From: Dyella sedimenti
GTDB lineage: Bacteria; Pseudomonadota; Gammaproteobacteria; Xanthomonadales; Rhodanobacteraceae
DNA length: 64,000 nucleotides
Direction: 5' to 3'
NCBI RefSeq assembly: GCF_022760995.1
Contig: NZ_JAKWJO010000001.1
Span: 1,097,944-1,161,943, forward strand
This document shows positions 27,384 to 37,573 of the stretch, one piece after another. The notes beneath the pieces are model-generated. The model had not been told where the DNA came from. It made no database searches and worked only from the letters and a program-made list of their open reading frames with translations. How positions within the stretch are numbered: the stretch's first letter is position 1; each line of letters begins with the position of its first letter. The position numbers and the translations under genes were made by a program.

Positions 27384-27551
27384 ATGTCCGATACGTCCTC
27401 CCAACCAAAGTCCACGCCTGTTCCCGTCCCCGCGGAGCAAGCCGCCGTGCCCGCCGTTCCGGACGCGGAGAAGGCCTTGGTGGAGCGGCCGGCGCCCGAC
27501 CCCACCCGCTACGGCGATTGGGAAAAGAACGGGCGCTGTATCGACTTCTGA
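27384..27551 (+). CDS. Succinate dehydrogenase assembly factor 4 (DUF1674)
   Basis: 55-residue protein. The Pro/Ala-rich N-terminus leads into the conserved C-terminal signature DPTRYGDWEKNGRCIDF, diagnostic of DUF1674/SDHAF4. In mitochondria SDHAF4 protects the flavinated SdhA subunit before it joins SdhB. It sits 85 bp before sdhC, so it is probably the first gene of the sdh operon. Translated by hand; start ATG 27384 is the only one that gives the usual length. Confidence 0.88.
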   Translation: MSDTSSQPKSTPVPVPAEQAAVPAVPDAEKALVERPAPDPTRYGDWEKNGRCIDF

Positions 27552-27636
27552 TCTGCCGCGCCGGCTCTGCGCCGGCGTCGTCGGATAAGGGGAAGAGCGG
27601 TAAAGGGCATCAGCGATTCCACCCAGGATAGCCGCC

Positions 27637-28032
27637 ATGGCAAACACGCAACGACCGCTCTCTCCCCACATGGGCATCTATAAGTGGCAGGTACAGATGG
27701 TGACCTCCATCGTGCATCGCGCCACCGGCATCGCCCTTTCCGTTGGAACCCTGCTGGTGCTGTGGGGGGTGTTCTCCCTGGCCCATGGCGAGGACAGCTA
27801 TAACCAGTTCAAGGCCTGCGTCGGCAGCCCGATCGGCCTGGTGCTGCTGCTGGGCTGGACCTGGGCGCTGTTCTACCACCTGTGCAATGGCGTCCGTCAC
27901 CTGTTCCAGGACGGCGGCATGGGCTATGCGATCCCGCAGTTCGTCCGTTCCAGCTGGCTCTCCATCATTGGCAGCATCGTGCTGACCATCATCGTGTGGG
28001 CCTACGTCCTGACCTCCGGAGGCGCGGCATGA
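27637..28032 (+). CDS. sdhC: Succinate dehydrogenase cytochrome b556 subunit
   Basis: 131-residue, three-helix membrane anchor. Quinone-site motif SIVHRATG (24-31), haem ligand H81 in [10 protein letters not shown]-terminal [12 protein letters not shown]. Forms the quinone/haem b site with SdhD. Its stop overlaps the sdhD start (ATGA). Confidence 0.95.
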   Translation: MANTQRPLSPHMGIYKWQVQMVTSIVHRATGIALSVGTLLVLWGVFSLAHGEDSYNQFKACVGSPIGLVLLLGWTWALFYHLCNGVRHLFQDGGMGYAIPQFVRSSWLSIIGSIVLTIIVWAYVLTSGGAA

Positions 28033-28442
28033 GCGAGAACGGCCAGCAATTCGACGTGCGCAGCCAGATGCGCAATCCCCTGAAGCGCGCCCGCGGCCTG
28101 GGCTCGGCGCAGTCCGGCGTCGGCCACTGGTGGACGCAGCGCGTCACCGCGACGGCGCTGGTGTTCCTCGCCCTGTGGTTCGTGGTGACCGTGCTGGGCG
28201 CGCTGCACGCGGACTATGCGACGGCGCGCAGCATCGTCGCCAAGCCGTGGAACGCGGTGCTGCTGGTGGCCTTCGTGCTCACCATGTGCTGGCACGCGGT
28301 GCTCGGCCTGCAGATCGTGATCGAGGACTACGTCCATACCCGCTGGAAGGAGGTCGCCCTCCTGGTGCTGGTGAAGTTCATTGCGGTACTCGGCACGCTG
28401 GCGACGTTGATGGCCGTGCTGCGTCTGGCGCTGGGAGCCTGA
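28029..28442 (+). CDS. sdhD: Succinate dehydrogenase membrane anchor subunit
   Basis: 137-residue, three-helix protein. [10 protein letters not shown] near the first helix and [15 protein letters not shown] (haem-side His, then the DY quinone motif) are the expected landmarks. Translationally coupled to sdhC and followed after 5 bp by sdhA. Confidence 0.93.
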   Translation: MSENGQQFDVRSQMRNPLKRARGLGSAQSGVGHWWTQRVTATALVFLALWFVVTVLGALHADYATARSIVAKPWNAVLLVAFVLTMCWHAVLGLQIVIEDYVHTRWKEVALLVLVKFIAVLGTLATLMAVLRLALGA

Positions 28443-28447
28443 AGTCG

Positions 28448-30235
28448 ATGGAAAGCTACAAGATCCAACAGCATAAGTACGACGTGATCGTGGTCGGCGC
28501 CGGCGGCGCGGGCCTGCGCGCCACCTTCGGCCTGGCCGAGAAGGGCCTCAAGGCCGCGTGCATCACCAAGGTGTTCCCGACCCGCTCGCACACCGTGGCG
28601 GCGCAGGGCGGCATCTCGGCCGCGCTCGGCAACATGGGCGAGGACGACTGGCGCTTCCACTTCTACGACACCATCAAGGGTTCGGACTGGCTGGGCGACC
28701 AGGACGCCATCGAGTACATGTGCCGCGAGGCGATCCCGGCCATCATCGAGCTGGAGCACTACGGCGTGCCGTTCTCGCGTACCGAGGAAGGCAAGATCTA
28801 CCAGCGCCCGTTCGGCGGCATGACCACCCACTACGGCAAGGGCACCGCGCAGCGCACCTGCGCCGCCGCCGACCGCACCGGCCACGCCATCCTGCACACG
28901 CTGTACCAGCAGGCGCTGGCGCATGACGCCACCTTCTTCATCGAGTACTTCGCCATCGACCTCGTGTTCGACGAGGAGGGCGTGTGCCGCGGCGTGCTCG
29001 CGCTGGACATGAACGAGGGTACCTTGCACTTCTTCCGCGGCCACGCGGTGGTGCTGGCCACCGGCGGCTACGGCCGCGCCTACTTCAGCGCCACCTCGGC
29101 GCACACCTGCACCGGCGACGGCGGCGGCATGGTGCTGCGCGCGGGCCTGGCGCTGCAGGACATGGAGTTCGTGCAGTTCCACCCGACCGGCATCTACGGC
29201 GCCGGCTGCCTGATTACCGAGGGCGTGCGCGGCGAGGGCGGCTATCTCACCAATTCCAACGGCGAGCGCTTCATGGAGCGCTACGCGCCCAACGCCAAGG
29301 ACCTGGCCTCGCGCGACGTAGTCAGCCGCGCGATGACCATGGAGATCCGCGAGGGCCGCGGCGTCGGCGAGCACAAGGACCACATCTTCATCAACCTGAT
29401 GCACCTGGGCGCGGGCGTGATCCACGAGCGCCTGCCGGGCATCGCCGAGTCGGCGCGCATCTTCGCCGGCGTGGACGTGACCAAGGAGCCGATCCCGGTC
29501 ATCCCGACCGTGCACTACAACATGGGCGGCATCCCGACCAACTACCACGGCGAAGTGGTGCAGAAGCGCGGCGACGACGTCGATGCCGTGGTGCCGGGCC
29601 TGTTCGCCATCGGCGAGGCGGCCTGCGTGTCGGTGCACGGCGCCAACCGCCTGGGCTCCAACTCGCTGCTCGACCTGGTGGTGTTCGGCCGCGCAGTGGC
29701 GCACCGCTGCGCCGAGATCATCAAGCCGAATGCGCCGCACAAGGACCTGCCGGCCAGCGTGCTGGACAAGGCGCTGGGCCGCTTCGACGGCCTGCGCCAC
29801 GCCAAGGGCGAGCTGCCGACGGCGAAGATCCGCGCCGACATGCAGCGCACCATGCAGACCGACGCGGCGGTGTTCCGCACCGGCGACTCGCTGCGCGAAG
29901 GCTGCGAGAAGCTCTCGAAGATCTACGACTCCTTCCAGCACGTGGGCGTGAGCGACCGTTCGCTGGTGTGGAACTCCGACCTCACCGAGACGCTGGAGCT
30001 GTCCAACCTGCTGTCGCAGGCGGTAGCGACCATCTACTCGGCCGAGCAGCGCACCGAGAGCCGTGGCGCGCATGCCCGCGAGGACTTCCCGGACCGCGAC
30101 GACGCCAACTGGCAGAAGCACACGCTGGTGTCGGTCGACGAGGCGGGCAAGGCGAATTTCGATTTCCGTCCGGTGCACATGTACACCATGACCAAGGACG
30201 TCGACGTCGTGCCGCCGAAGAAGCGTACCTATTGA
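28448..30235 (+). CDS. sdhA: Succinate dehydrogenase flavoprotein subunit
   Basis: 595-residue catalytic subunit. FAD motif [11 protein letters not shown] (about 15-25), covalent FAD His H48 in [11 protein letters not shown], substrate-site HPTGIYGAG and the R in [11 protein letters not shown]. Oxidises succinate to fumarate. Start at ATG 28448; the longer frame upstream covers sdhD. Length matches E. coli SdhA. Confidence 0.97.
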   Translation: MESYKIQQHKYDVIVVGAGGAGLRATFGLAEKGLKAACITKVFPTRSHTVAAQGGISAALGNMGEDDWRFHFYDTIKGSDWLGDQDAIEYMCREAIPAIIELEHYGVPFSRTEEGKIYQRPFGGMTTHYGKGTAQRTCAAADRTGHAILHTLYQQALAHDATFFIEYFAIDLVFDEEGVCRGVLALDMNEGTLHFFRGHAVVLATGGYGRAYFSATSAHTCTGDGGGMVLRAGLALQDMEFVQFHPTGIYGAGCLITEGVRGEGGYLTNSNGERFMERYAPNAKDLASRDVVSRAMTMEIREGRGVGEHKDHIFINLMHLGAGVIHERLPGIAESARIFAGVDVTKEPIPVIPTVHYNMGGIPTNYHGEVVQKRGDDVDAVVPGLFAIGEAACVSVHGANRLGSNSLLDLVVFGRAVAHRCAEIIKPNAPHKDLPASVLDKALGRFDGLRHAKGELPTAKIRADMQRTMQTDAAVFRTGDSLREGCEKLSKIYDSFQHVGVSDRSLVWNSDLTETLELSNLLSQAVATIYSAEQRTESRGAHAREDFPDRDDANWQKHTLVSVDEAGKANFDFRPVHMYTMTKDVDVVPPKKRTY

Positions 30236-30326
30236 TCCAAGGCCGGAACCCTCGTGGTTCTTTCAATGTTGTACCGGCGCTCGCCAGGCGAGCTGTTACG
30301 GCAAGCACGAGATAAGTGAGGCAAAC

Positions 30327-31109
30327 GTGGCCGAGTTTTCGCTACCCAAGAATTCCAAGGTCCAGCCAGGCAGGCATTACCCGGCGAAGGACGCCAAGAA
30401 GCCGCGCACCTTCCGCATCTATCGCTGGTCGCCGGACGATGGCCAGAACCCGCGCATCGACACGTACGAGGTCGACATGGCCTCGTGTGGCCCGATGGTT
30501 CTGGACGCGCTGCTGAAGATCAAGAACGAGATCGACTCGACGCTGACCCTGCGCCGCTCGTGCCGCGAAGGCATCTGCGGCTCGTGCGCGATGAACATCG
30601 ACGGCACCAACACGCTGGCCTGCACCAAGGCCATCGCGGACTGCGCCTCGGGCGACGTGAAGATCTATCCGCTGCCGCACATGCCGGTGGTGAAGGACCT
30701 GGTGCCGGACCTGACGCATTTCTATGCCCAGTTCGCCTCGATCAAGCCGTGGCTGCGCACGCAGAGCCCGGCGCCGGCCGACAAGGAGCGCCTGCAGTCG
30801 CCGGAGGACCGCAAGAAGCTCGACGGCCTGTACGAGTGCATCCTGTGCGCCTGCTGCTCGACCAGTTGCCCGAGCTACTGGTGGAACGGCGACCGCTACC
30901 TCGGTCCGGCCATCCTGCTGCAGGCCTACCGTTGGATCGTGGATAGCCGCGACGAGGACACCGGCGCCCGCCTGGACGACCTGGAAGATCCGTTCAAGCT
31001 CTACCGCTGCCACACCATCATGAACTGCGCGCGCACCTGCCCGAAGGGCCTGAACCCGGCCAAGGCGATCGCGGAGATCAAGAAGCTGATCGTGGAGCGC
31101 CGGGCGTAA
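30327..31109 (+). CDS. sdhB: Succinate dehydrogenase iron-sulfur subunit
   Basis: 260-residue subunit, GTG start with weak upstream GAGGCAAAC spacing. [2Fe-2S] ligands in CREGICGSC and the Cys about 12 on; [4Fe-4S] and [3Fe-4S] ligands in [12 protein letters not shown] and [14 protein letters not shown]. Carries electrons from FAD to quinone. Ninety-one bases separate it from sdhA. Confidence 0.96.
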   Translation: MAEFSLPKNSKVQPGRHYPAKDAKKPRTFRIYRWSPDDGQNPRIDTYEVDMASCGPMVLDALLKIKNEIDSTLTLRRSCREGICGSCAMNIDGTNTLACTKAIADCASGDVKIYPLPHMPVVKDLVPDLTHFYAQFASIKPWLRTQSPAPADKERLQSPEDRKKLDGLYECILCACCSTSCPSYWWNGDRYLGPAILLQAYRWIVDSRDEDTGARLDDLEDPFKLYRCHTIMNCARTCPKGLNPAKAIAEIKKLIVERRA

Positions 31110-31122
31110 GCGCCGCGCTTTT

Positions 31123-31236
31123 CCCTCTCCCCTCCGGGGAGAGGGTAGGGTGAGGGGTGGGTGCTCGCGAAAGAGCTTCCATTGCCAAGACTGAGGCAAG
31201 ATGGGCCCCTCACCCCGGTCCTCTCCCCGGAGAGGA
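31123..31236. repeat. Inverted repeat of CTCCCC/GGGGAG type between sdhB and sdhE
   Basis: Left arm CCTCTCCCCTCCGGGGAGAG then GGTAGGGTGAGGGG; right arm CCCCTCACCCCGG then TCCTCTCCCCGGAGAGG. Each arm contains its own hairpin and the two arms face each other about 45 bases apart. Non-coding; likely a dispersed element. Confidence 0.75.
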
Positions 31237-31259
31237 AGAAAGCAGGAGGCAAAACCGCT

Positions 31260-31508
31260 ATGGACGAAGCCCGCATCAAGCGCCTGCGCTGGCGTACCCG
31301 CCGCGGCACCCGCGAACTGGACGCGCTGTTCGGCGGCTGGCTGGAGGAGCGTTTCGCCGATGCCGACGAGGCCCAGCGCCAGGCTTTCGACGAATTGCTC
31401 GACGTGCAGGACCCGGACCTGTGGGACTGGGTGATGGGTCATGCTAAGGCCCACCGTGCCGACTGGCAGGCGATCATCGATGACATCCGCGCCCGCCATC
31501 GGCTTTGA
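31260..31508 (+). CDS. sdhE: FAD assembly factor SdhE
   Basis: 82-residue YgfY/SDHAF2-family protein needed for covalent flavin attachment to SdhA. The RRGTREL segment (14-20) corresponds to the essential RGxxE motif; the DEAQRQAFDELLDVQDPDLWDW helix pair follows. Start at ATG 31260 is 24 bases after the repeat. Its end overlaps the next gene by 29 bp. Confidence 0.92.
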   Translation: MDEARIKRLRWRTRRGTRELDALFGGWLEERFADADEAQRQAFDELLDVQDPDLWDWVMGHAKAHRADWQAIIDDIRARHRL

Positions 31509-31926
31509 ATACCGGCCATCCCGCTGGTTGCGGCGCGTCGTGTGGCCGCTGGCCCTGCTGGCGCTGTGCTCCCTGTGGCTGAGCGCCGTGCCGATGGCTG
31601 CCAAGATCACGCTGTCGCTGGCTGCCGTCGCCGCGGTACGGCGCGCCCTGGCCCGCTTCGGGCGCACGGCCGTCAGCGCGGTGGGGTTGGGACGCGACGG
31701 CAACTGGACCCTGCATACCCGCGACGGCCAGGACGTGCCCGCCACCCTGGTGGGCCACCGCGTCCTGGCGAGCCAGTATGTGTGGCTATGGTTGCAGGCG
31801 TCGCAGCTGGGCAGGGTGCCGCTGCTGCTCGGGCCCGACAACAGCGATGCGGATATCCGCCGCCGCCTTCGCATGCGCCTGGCCGTCGCGGCGGCCGCCG
31901 AGGTTCCCAGGCACTCTTTCCGCTGA
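31480..31926 (+). CDS. YgfX/CptA-like membrane protein
   Basis: 148-residue protein with one or two membrane segments (about 20-52) and a soluble C-terminal part with LGRDGNWTLHTRDG. Position directly after sdhE, overlapping it, and the membrane hairpin match YgfX (CptA), named a toxin partner in E. coli though the effect is disputed. Assignment rests on context plus layout; sequence is divergent. Confidence 0.65.
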   Translation: MTSAPAIGFEYRPSRWLRRVVWPLALLALCSLWLSAVPMAAKITLSLAAVAAVRRALARFGRTAVSAVGLGRDGNWTLHTRDGQDVPATLVGHRVLASQYVWLWLQASQLGRVPLLLGPDNSDADIRRRLRMRLAVAAAAEVPRHSFR

Positions 31927-32014
31927 ACGCGGTCCTACGGTTTGGCCGCGTCTCGGGCGATAATCGCGCCGACCGGGCGGCCCGCCCCCAAGAACTCCAC
32001 AAGCGACCGCCCTA

Positions 32015-33262
32015 ATGTTTCGACCGCTAGAGCTTTTCGTCGGCCTGCGCTACACCCGCGCCAAGCGTCGCAACCAGTTCATCTCCTTCATCTCCACCGT
32101 CTCCATCGTGTGCATCGCCATCAGCGTGACCGCGCTTATCACGGTGATGTCGGTGATGAACGGCTTCGACGACGAGCTGCGCTCGCGCATCCTCGGCGCC
32201 ATCTCGCACGCCACGGTGTCGGGCATGCCAGGACAGAGCGTGCAGGAATGGCCGCGCGCGGTGCAGATCGCCGAGGCCAACCGGCACGTGAAGGGAGCCG
32301 CGCCCTACGTGGAGTCGGAGGCCTTCCTGCAGGCGCGCCGTTCCACCGGCGGCCTGCTGCGCGGCATCGAGCCGGCCGAGGAGCCGAAGGTATCGGACAT
32401 CGACCGGCACATGGTCGAGGGCCGGCTGGATTCCCTCACGCCCGGCAGCTGGAACGTCGTGCTGGGGCGAGAGCTGGCGCTGCAGCTGGGCGTGGCGGTG
32501 GGCGACAAGGTGATCGTGGCGGTGCCCACCTTCAAGTCCTCGCCGATCACCGGCAGCGTGCCCAACCTGCGCTCGTTCACCGTGTCGGGCGTGTTCGAGA
32601 TGGGCATGCAGGAATTCGATTCCGGCCTGGCCCTGGCCAACATGCGCGACGCCGAGCGGCTCAACGGCCTCGACGGTCCCACTGGCATCCGCCTGCGACT
32701 GGACGACATGTTCAACGCACGCGAGGTGGCGCACGAACTGGCCGACCAGTTGGGCCAGGTCTATCGCGTGGATACCTGGATGGACAGTCACGCCAATTTC
32801 TTCTCCGCCATCTCGATGGAGAAGAAGGTGATGTTCATCATCCTCTCGCTGATCATCCTGGTCGCGGTGATCAACCTCATCTCGATGCTGATGATGCTGG
32901 TGACCGACAAGCAGGCCGACATCGCCATCCTGCGCACGCTGGGCTCCACGCCGCGCAGCATCATGGGCATGTTCATGGTGCAGGGCGTGCTGGTGGGTTT
33001 CGTCGGCATCGGCTTCGGCGTGGGCCTGGGCTCGCTGCTGTCGTGGAAGCTGCCCGGCATCGTGAAGTGGATCGAGCATGTCACCGGCGTCACCTTCCTC
33101 TCGCCGGACGTCTATTACATCAGCGAACTGCCGAGCAAGCTGCAGGCCGGCGACGTGGGCTGGGTGGCGCTGATCACCTTCATATTCTCGCTGCTGGCCA
33201 CCCTCTATCCCGCCTGGCGCGCCTCGCGCACCCAGCCGGCGCAGGCGCTGCGTTATGAATAA
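32015..33262 (+). CDS. Lipoprotein-releasing ABC transporter permease (LolC/E family)
   Basis: 415-residue inner-membrane permease, one N-terminal helix (about 20-45), a large periplasmic domain (45-265), and three C-terminal helices (about 270-400). Motifs [18 protein letters not shown] at the start and [16 protein letters not shown] at the end are typical LolC/LolE. Releases outer-membrane lipoproteins to LolA. Only one permease gene is present beside lolD, so it may work as a LolF-type homodimer or pair with a copy elsewhere. Overlaps lolD by 8 bp. Confidence 0.9.
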   Translation: MFRPLELFVGLRYTRAKRRNQFISFISTVSIVCIAISVTALITVMSVMNGFDDELRSRILGAISHATVSGMPGQSVQEWPRAVQIAEANRHVKGAAPYVESEAFLQARRSTGGLLRGIEPAEEPKVSDIDRHMVEGRLDSLTPGSWNVVLGRELALQLGVAVGDKVIVAVPTFKSSPITGSVPNLRSFTVSGVFEMGMQEFDSGLALANMRDAERLNGLDGPTGIRLRLDDMFNAREVAHELADQLGQVYRVDTWMDSHANFFSAISMEKKVMFIILSLIILVAVINLISMLMMLVTDKQADIAILRTLGSTPRSIMGMFMVQGVLVGFVGIGFGVGLGSLLSWKLPGIVKWIEHVTGVTFLSPDVYYISELPSKLQAGDVGWVALITFIFSLLATLYPAWRASRTQPAQALRYE

Positions 33263-33965
33263 GCCCCAGAACCATTCCACCGGCATCGTGCTGCGCGCCA
33301 GCCATATCGCCAAGACCTACGAGGAAGGCGACCTGAAGACCGACGTGCTCGCCGATGTCAGCTTCACGCTGAAGCGCGGCGAGACGCTGGCGATCGTGGG
33401 CGCCTCCGGCTCGGGCAAGAGCACTCTGCTGCACATCATCGGCGGCCTGGACACGCTGACGCGCGGCGAGGTGGAAGTGGAGGGCCAGAACCTCTCCCGC
33501 CTTTCCGACGCCGACCGCGGCCGCGTGCGCAATCGATCGATGGGCTTCATCTACCAGTTCCATCACCTGCTGCCAGAGTTCACCGCGCTGGAAAATGTGT
33601 GCATGCCGCTGCTGATCCGCGGCATGGCCATCGCCGAGGCGCAGCGGCAGGCCAGCACGCTGCTCGGCCGGGTGGGCCTGGACCGGCGCCTGCACCACAA
33701 GCCCGCTGAGCTTTCCGGCGGCGAACGCCAGCGCTGCGCCGTGGCGCGCGCGCTGGTGACGCGTCCCGCGGTGGTGCTGGGCGACGAGCCCACCGGCAAC
33801 CTGGATGAAGGCAACGCCGCGCAGGTCTACGACCTGATGCTGGAACTCAACCGCGAGATCGGCACCAGCTTCATCCTGGTGACCCACGACAACCGCCTGG
33901 CCTCGCGCATGGACCGCACGCTGGAACTGCACAACGGCATGCTGCTGGACAAGGTCCACGCCTGA
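33255..33965 (+). CDS. lolD: Lipoprotein-releasing ATP-binding protein LolD
   Basis: 236-residue ABC ATPase. Walker [10 protein letters not shown] (about 50-58), signature [15 protein letters not shown], Walker [15 protein letters not shown]-switch LVTHDNRLA. The segment [21 protein letters not shown] is specific to LolD. Powers the Lol permease encoded just upstream. Confidence 0.94.
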   Translation: MNKPQNHSTGIVLRASHIAKTYEEGDLKTDVLADVSFTLKRGETLAIVGASGSGKSTLLHIIGGLDTLTRGEVEVEGQNLSRLSDADRGRVRNRSMGFIYQFHHLLPEFTALENVCMPLLIRGMAIAEAQRQASTLLGRVGLDRRLHHKPAELSGGERQRCAVARALVTRPAVVLGDEPTGNLDEGNAAQVYDLMLELNREIGTSFILVTHDNRLASRMDRTLELHNGMLLDKVHA

Positions 33966-34060
33966 TTGCCGCCGGCGGCGGCCGGAACCTACACGTTTTT
34001 CGGTCCCCGCGTACGGGGGATGGTCCTAACCTGAACCCTTTCTCCAGGAGAGGGGCGAGG

Positions 34061-36355
34061 GTGTGCAGGGACGGTGCGGTGTGGCCTGGCCTCCTGTTGC
34101 TGCTCGGCGTGCTGCCGGTGCAGTGGCTGGTGGCGTTGCCGCCCCGCTGGCTATGCCTCGCGACCGTGGCGGCCGCCGGCACCCTGGTATGGCGTGGCGG
34201 TTACGCCCGCATGCTGGGCTGGTGCCTGCTGGGCTTCGCATGGGCCTGCTGGCGCGGCGGCGGCGCGATGGATGCGCGGCTGCCGCGCGAGCTGGAAGGA
34301 CAGGACATCCAGGTGGTTGGCACCGTCGCCGACCTGCCGCAGGCGCGCGCGGACGCCACCGCCTTCCTGCTGGCGGTGGAAAGCGCGGCCTGGCGGGATG
34401 CGCCCCTGGACCTGCATGGCCGCCTGAGGGTGAATTGGTACGAGGGGGCGCCAGCGCTGGCGCCTTGCTCCCGCTGGCATTTGACGGTGCGCGTGAAGCG
34501 GCCGCGGGGCCTGGTCAATCCCGGGGGCGGCGATGGCGAGCGCGGTGCGCTGGAGCGGGGCCTCGTGGCGACCGGCTATGTGCGCAGCCACGGTGGCGAG
34601 AAAGGCGCGGCGCCGGCTTTTTGCGTCGATGGCCTGCGCGATGCAATCAGCCGCGCCATTGGCGCGCGCATCGCCGAGCCGCGTGCCGCCGCCTTCGTGC
34701 GTGCGCTGGCCGTCGGCGATACGCGCGGGTTGACCGCGCAGGATTGGGAGGTCGCCCGCGCCAACGGCATCTCGCACCTGATCGCGATCTCAGGCTTCCA
34801 TGTGGGCGTGGCGGCCATCTTCGGCGCATGGCTGGCGCGATTGTTCTATGCATGCTTCCCCGGTTGGGCCCTGCGCGTGCCGAGGCCGCCGGTGGAGGCG
34901 ATCTCGGCCCTGCTGCTGGCGACGCTCTACAGCGCGCTGGCGGGCTTCGGCCTGCCTACCTCGCGCACCTTGCTGATGATCGCCACGGTGGCGCTGGCGC
35001 GGTGCCTGCGGCGTCCGGCGCACGGGCTGCAATCGCTGTCGCTGGCCCTGCTGGCGGTGCTGCTGTTCGACCCGCTGTGCGTGCTGTCGGGCGGCTTCTG
35101 GCTGTCCTTCGTCGGGGTGGCCTTGTTGATGCTGTGCATGGATGGGCGAAGGCAAGGCTGGCGCGGGTTCCTGCACGAGCTCACCGCGACGCAACTGCTG
35201 ATGTCCGTGGCCCTGCTGCCGTTGACCCTGTGGTTCTTCGGCCAGGCGTCGCTGGTCGGTGCGCTGTCCAACCTGGTCGCGGTGCCGCTGGTGAGCCTGG
35301 TGATCGTGCCGATCACGCTGGCCGGCGTGCTGCTGCTGGGCCTGTGGCCGCCGCTGGCCGCACCCCTGTTGTGGTTGGCGGGGCAACTGGCGCGGGCGCA
35401 ATGGTGGTTGCTCGACCACATGGCCGGCTGGCCGGGCGCGCACTGGTACCTGCCTGAAGTGCGCCTGTGGGCGTTGCTGCTGGCCATGCTCGGTGCGTTG
35501 TGGCTGTTCGCGCCGCGTGGCGCGCCGGTGCGCTGGCTGGGCGGCCTGCTGTGCCTGCCGCTGCTGTTTCCCGCGCGGGAGCCGCCCGCGCCGGGCGGTT
35601 TCCAACTGTGGATGCTGGACGTGGGGCAGGGGCTCTCGGTGCTGGTGCGTACGCGGCACCACGCCTTGCTCTACGACGCGGGCGCGCGCTACCCGTCCGA
35701 CTACGACCTGGGCGAGGCGGCGGTGTTGCCGTCGATCCACGCGCTGGGCCTGACGCGGCTCGACCTGCTGGTAGCCAGCCATGCCGACAACGACCATGCG
35801 GGTGGCATTCCCGCCGTGGCGGCGGCCTTTCCCTCGGCGGCGCGCTATTCGGGAGAGCCGGAGCGGCTGCCGATCGGGATGGCGCCATGCGCGGCGGGGC
35901 AGTCGTGGTCCTGGGACGGCGTCGAGATACGCGTGTTGCCGTCCGGCTCGCCGACGGGGGCGAGCAACGACCGCTCCTGCGTGCTGCTGGTGGAAGGGCG
36001 GGGCGGCCGCGCATTGCTGACCGGCGACATCACCGCCCGCATCGAGCCGGCAGTGGCGGCGGCCCTGTCCGGCGGGCCGCCGCTGGTGCTGGTGGTGCCG
36101 CACCATGGCAGCCGCAGTTCATCGAGTGCGGCCTTCATCGAGGCCGTGGCGCCGTCGCAGGCGCTGGTTTCCTCTGGCTGGCGCAATCGCTTCCGCCATC
36201 CGCACCCGCGGGTGATCGAGCGCTACGAGCAGGCCGGCGTGCCCTGGCTGAACACCGCGACGGCCGGGGCGATCCAGGTCGATGCGCCACCGGATGGGCC
36301 GCCCAGGGTGACGGCGCAGTGGCGGCAGCGACAGTCTCGCTACTGGCGCGAATGA
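34061..36355 (+). CDS. comEC: DNA internalization competence protein ComEC/Rec2
   Basis: 764-residue polytopic protein that passes single-stranded DNA across the inner membrane in transformation. N-terminal helices and a DUF4131 region (1-190), the competence domain with AISGFHVGVAAIFGAW and GLPTSRTLLM (about 240-300), and a C-terminal metallo-beta-lactamase domain (about 520-760: VGQGLSVLV, ASHADNDHAGG, HHGSRSSSS). GTG start in a GGAGAGG-containing repeat fragment; the exact start is uncertain. Presence with a type IV pilin suggests natural competence. Confidence 0.93.
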   Translation: MCRDGAVWPGLLLLLGVLPVQWLVALPPRWLCLATVAAAGTLVWRGGYARMLGWCLLGFAWACWRGGGAMDARLPRELEGQDIQVVGTVADLPQARADATAFLLAVESAAWRDAPLDLHGRLRVNWYEGAPALAPCSRWHLTVRVKRPRGLVNPGGGDGERGALERGLVATGYVRSHGGEKGAAPAFCVDGLRDAISRAIGARIAEPRAAAFVRALAVGDTRGLTAQDWEVARANGISHLIAISGFHVGVAAIFGAWLARLFYACFPGWALRVPRPPVEAISALLLATLYSALAGFGLPTSRTLLMIATVALARCLRRPAHGLQSLSLALLAVLLFDPLCVLSGGFWLSFVGVALLMLCMDGRRQGWRGFLHELTATQLLMSVALLPLTLWFFGQASLVGALSNLVAVPLVSLVIVPITLAGVLLLGLWPPLAAPLLWLAGQLARAQWWLLDHMAGWPGAHWYLPEVRLWALLLAMLGALWLFAPRGAPVRWLGGLLCLPLLFPAREPPAPGGFQLWMLDVGQGLSVLVRTRHHALLYDAGARYPSDYDLGEAAVLPSIHALGLTRLDLLVASHADNDHAGGIPAVAAAFPSAARYSGEPERLPIGMAPCAAGQSWSWDGVEIRVLPSGSPTGASNDRSCVLLVEGRGGRALLTGDITARIEPAVAAALSGGPPLVLVVPHHGSRSSSSAAFIEAVAPSQALVSSGWRNRFRHPHPRVIERYEQAGVPWLNTATAGAIQVDAPPDGPPRVTAQWRQRQSRYWRE

Positions 36356-36437
36356 GGCCAGGCAAGGCGTTGCGGGTAGTGACCGGACGGATCGCGGCAA
36401 CTGCCACCGGCGCCGCGGAATGGCGAAGCGGGACTGT

Positions 36438-36443
36438 TATGAT
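36438..36443 (+). promoter_or_regulatory. TATGAT -10-like box before exbB
   Basis: TATGAT in TGTTATGATG, about 40 bases before the exbB start. No good -35 hexamer; extended -10 (TGT) is possible. Confidence 0.35.
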
Positions 36444-36481
36444 GCGCGCTTCCTAAACGATCTAAGTGTCGCGGAGTCGTT

Positions 36482-37138
36482 GTGCTGGAAATCCTGATGG
36501 CTGGTGGCTGGGCGATGCTGCCCATCCTGATCTGTTCGGCGGTCGCCCTGGCGATCGTGCTGGAGCGGTGCTGGACCCTGCGCCGCCGTTCGGTGCTCCC
36601 ACCCGGCCTGGGCGAGGAAGTGCGCAACTGGGCCCGTTCGGGCCAGCTCGATCCCGGCCATCTCGCCACGCTCGCCAACGGCTCGCCGCTGGGCGAACTG
36701 CTGGCTTCCGCGCTGGCCGTGCGCAACCGTCCGCGCGAGCTGATCAAGGAGCGCATCGAGGACACCGGCCGCCATGTGGTGCATCGCATGGAGCGCTACC
36801 TGAATACGCTGGGCACGATCGCGCTGATCGGCCCGTTGCTCGGCCTGCTGGGTACCGTGATCGGCCTGATCCGTATGTTCATGGAGGTGATGCGCGGCGG
36901 CGTGGGCGACCCGATGAAGATGGCCGGCGGCATCGGCGAGGCGCTGATCTGCACCGCCACCGGCCTGGTGGTGGCGATTCCCGCCTATGTGCTGCACCGC
37001 TATTTCCGCTCCAAGGTGGCCGGCTATTGCGTGGAGATGGAGAAGCAGGCCACCGCGCTGCTCGACGAGCTGACCGTCAACCAGCCGGCCCCTGCGCGCC
37101 CGCGCGCCGCCCGCACCACCGAGTCGAGCGCGGGCTGA
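36482..37138 (+). CDS. exbB: ExbB/TolQ/MotA-family proton channel protein
   Basis: 218-residue three-helix inner-membrane protein, GTG start. The segment GTIALIGPLLGLLGTVIGLIRMF (about 120-140) and GEALICTATGLVVAIPAYV are the ExbB/TolQ family helices. With ExbD it uses the proton gradient to energise a TonB-like partner. In this lineage the pair precedes msbA-lpxK, away from tonB. Confidence 0.92.
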   Translation: MLEILMAGGWAMLPILICSAVALAIVLERCWTLRRRSVLPPGLGEEVRNWARSGQLDPGHLATLANGSPLGELLASALAVRNRPRELIKERIEDTGRHVVHRMERYLNTLGTIALIGPLLGLLGTVIGLIRMFMEVMRGGVGDPMKMAGGIGEALICTATGLVVAIPAYVLHRYFRSKVAGYCVEMEKQATALLDELTVNQPAPARPRAARTTESSAG

Positions 37139-37141
37139 GCG

Positions 37142-37573
37142 ATGCGTATCGGTAACGACCGCCGGCAGGACGACTTCGAGATCAACGTGATCTCGCTGAT
37201 CGACGTGCTGCTGACCCTGCTGATGTTCTTCGTGCTCACCACCACCTTCATCCAGCACTCGCGCATGCAGGTGACCCTGCCCCAGGCCAGCGCCGAGGAA
37301 CGCGACATGCAGGTGCCCGCGCTCACCGTGGTGGTGGATCGCGACGGCCACTTCTACGTGGGCAGCGACGAGGTGATGGGGCAGGGCATCGAGCCGCTCA
37401 AGCAGGCCATCGCCAGCGCGGCCGGCGACGACCGCGACCGCCAGGTGACCATCCGCGCCGATGCCATGACGGCGCACCAGAACGTGGTCACCGCCATGGA
37501 CGCGCTGGGCCAACTGGGCTTCACCAAGCTATCCATCGCCACCACGCCGACGCAGTCGGGCACGGGGCCATGA
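37142..37573 (+). CDS. exbD: ExbD/TolR-family biopolymer transporter
   Basis: 143-residue protein, one N-terminal helix with the proton-carrying Asp in ISLIDVLLTLLMFFVL (about residue 20), then a periplasmic domain. Starts 3 bp after exbB and overlaps msbA by 4 bp. Confidence 0.92.
   Translation: MRIGNDRRQDDFEINVISLIDVLLTLLMFFVLTTTFIQHSRMQVTLPQASAEERDMQVPALTVVVDRDGHFYVGSDEVMGQGIEPLKQAIASAAGDDRDRQVTIRADAMTAHQNVVTAMDALGQLGFTKLSIATTPTQSGTGP

Noticed and set aside
28328..30178. 616-codon minus-strand frame opposite sdhA
   Set aside because: Antisense shadow of a very well conserved gene; composition His/Ala/Val-rich without domains.
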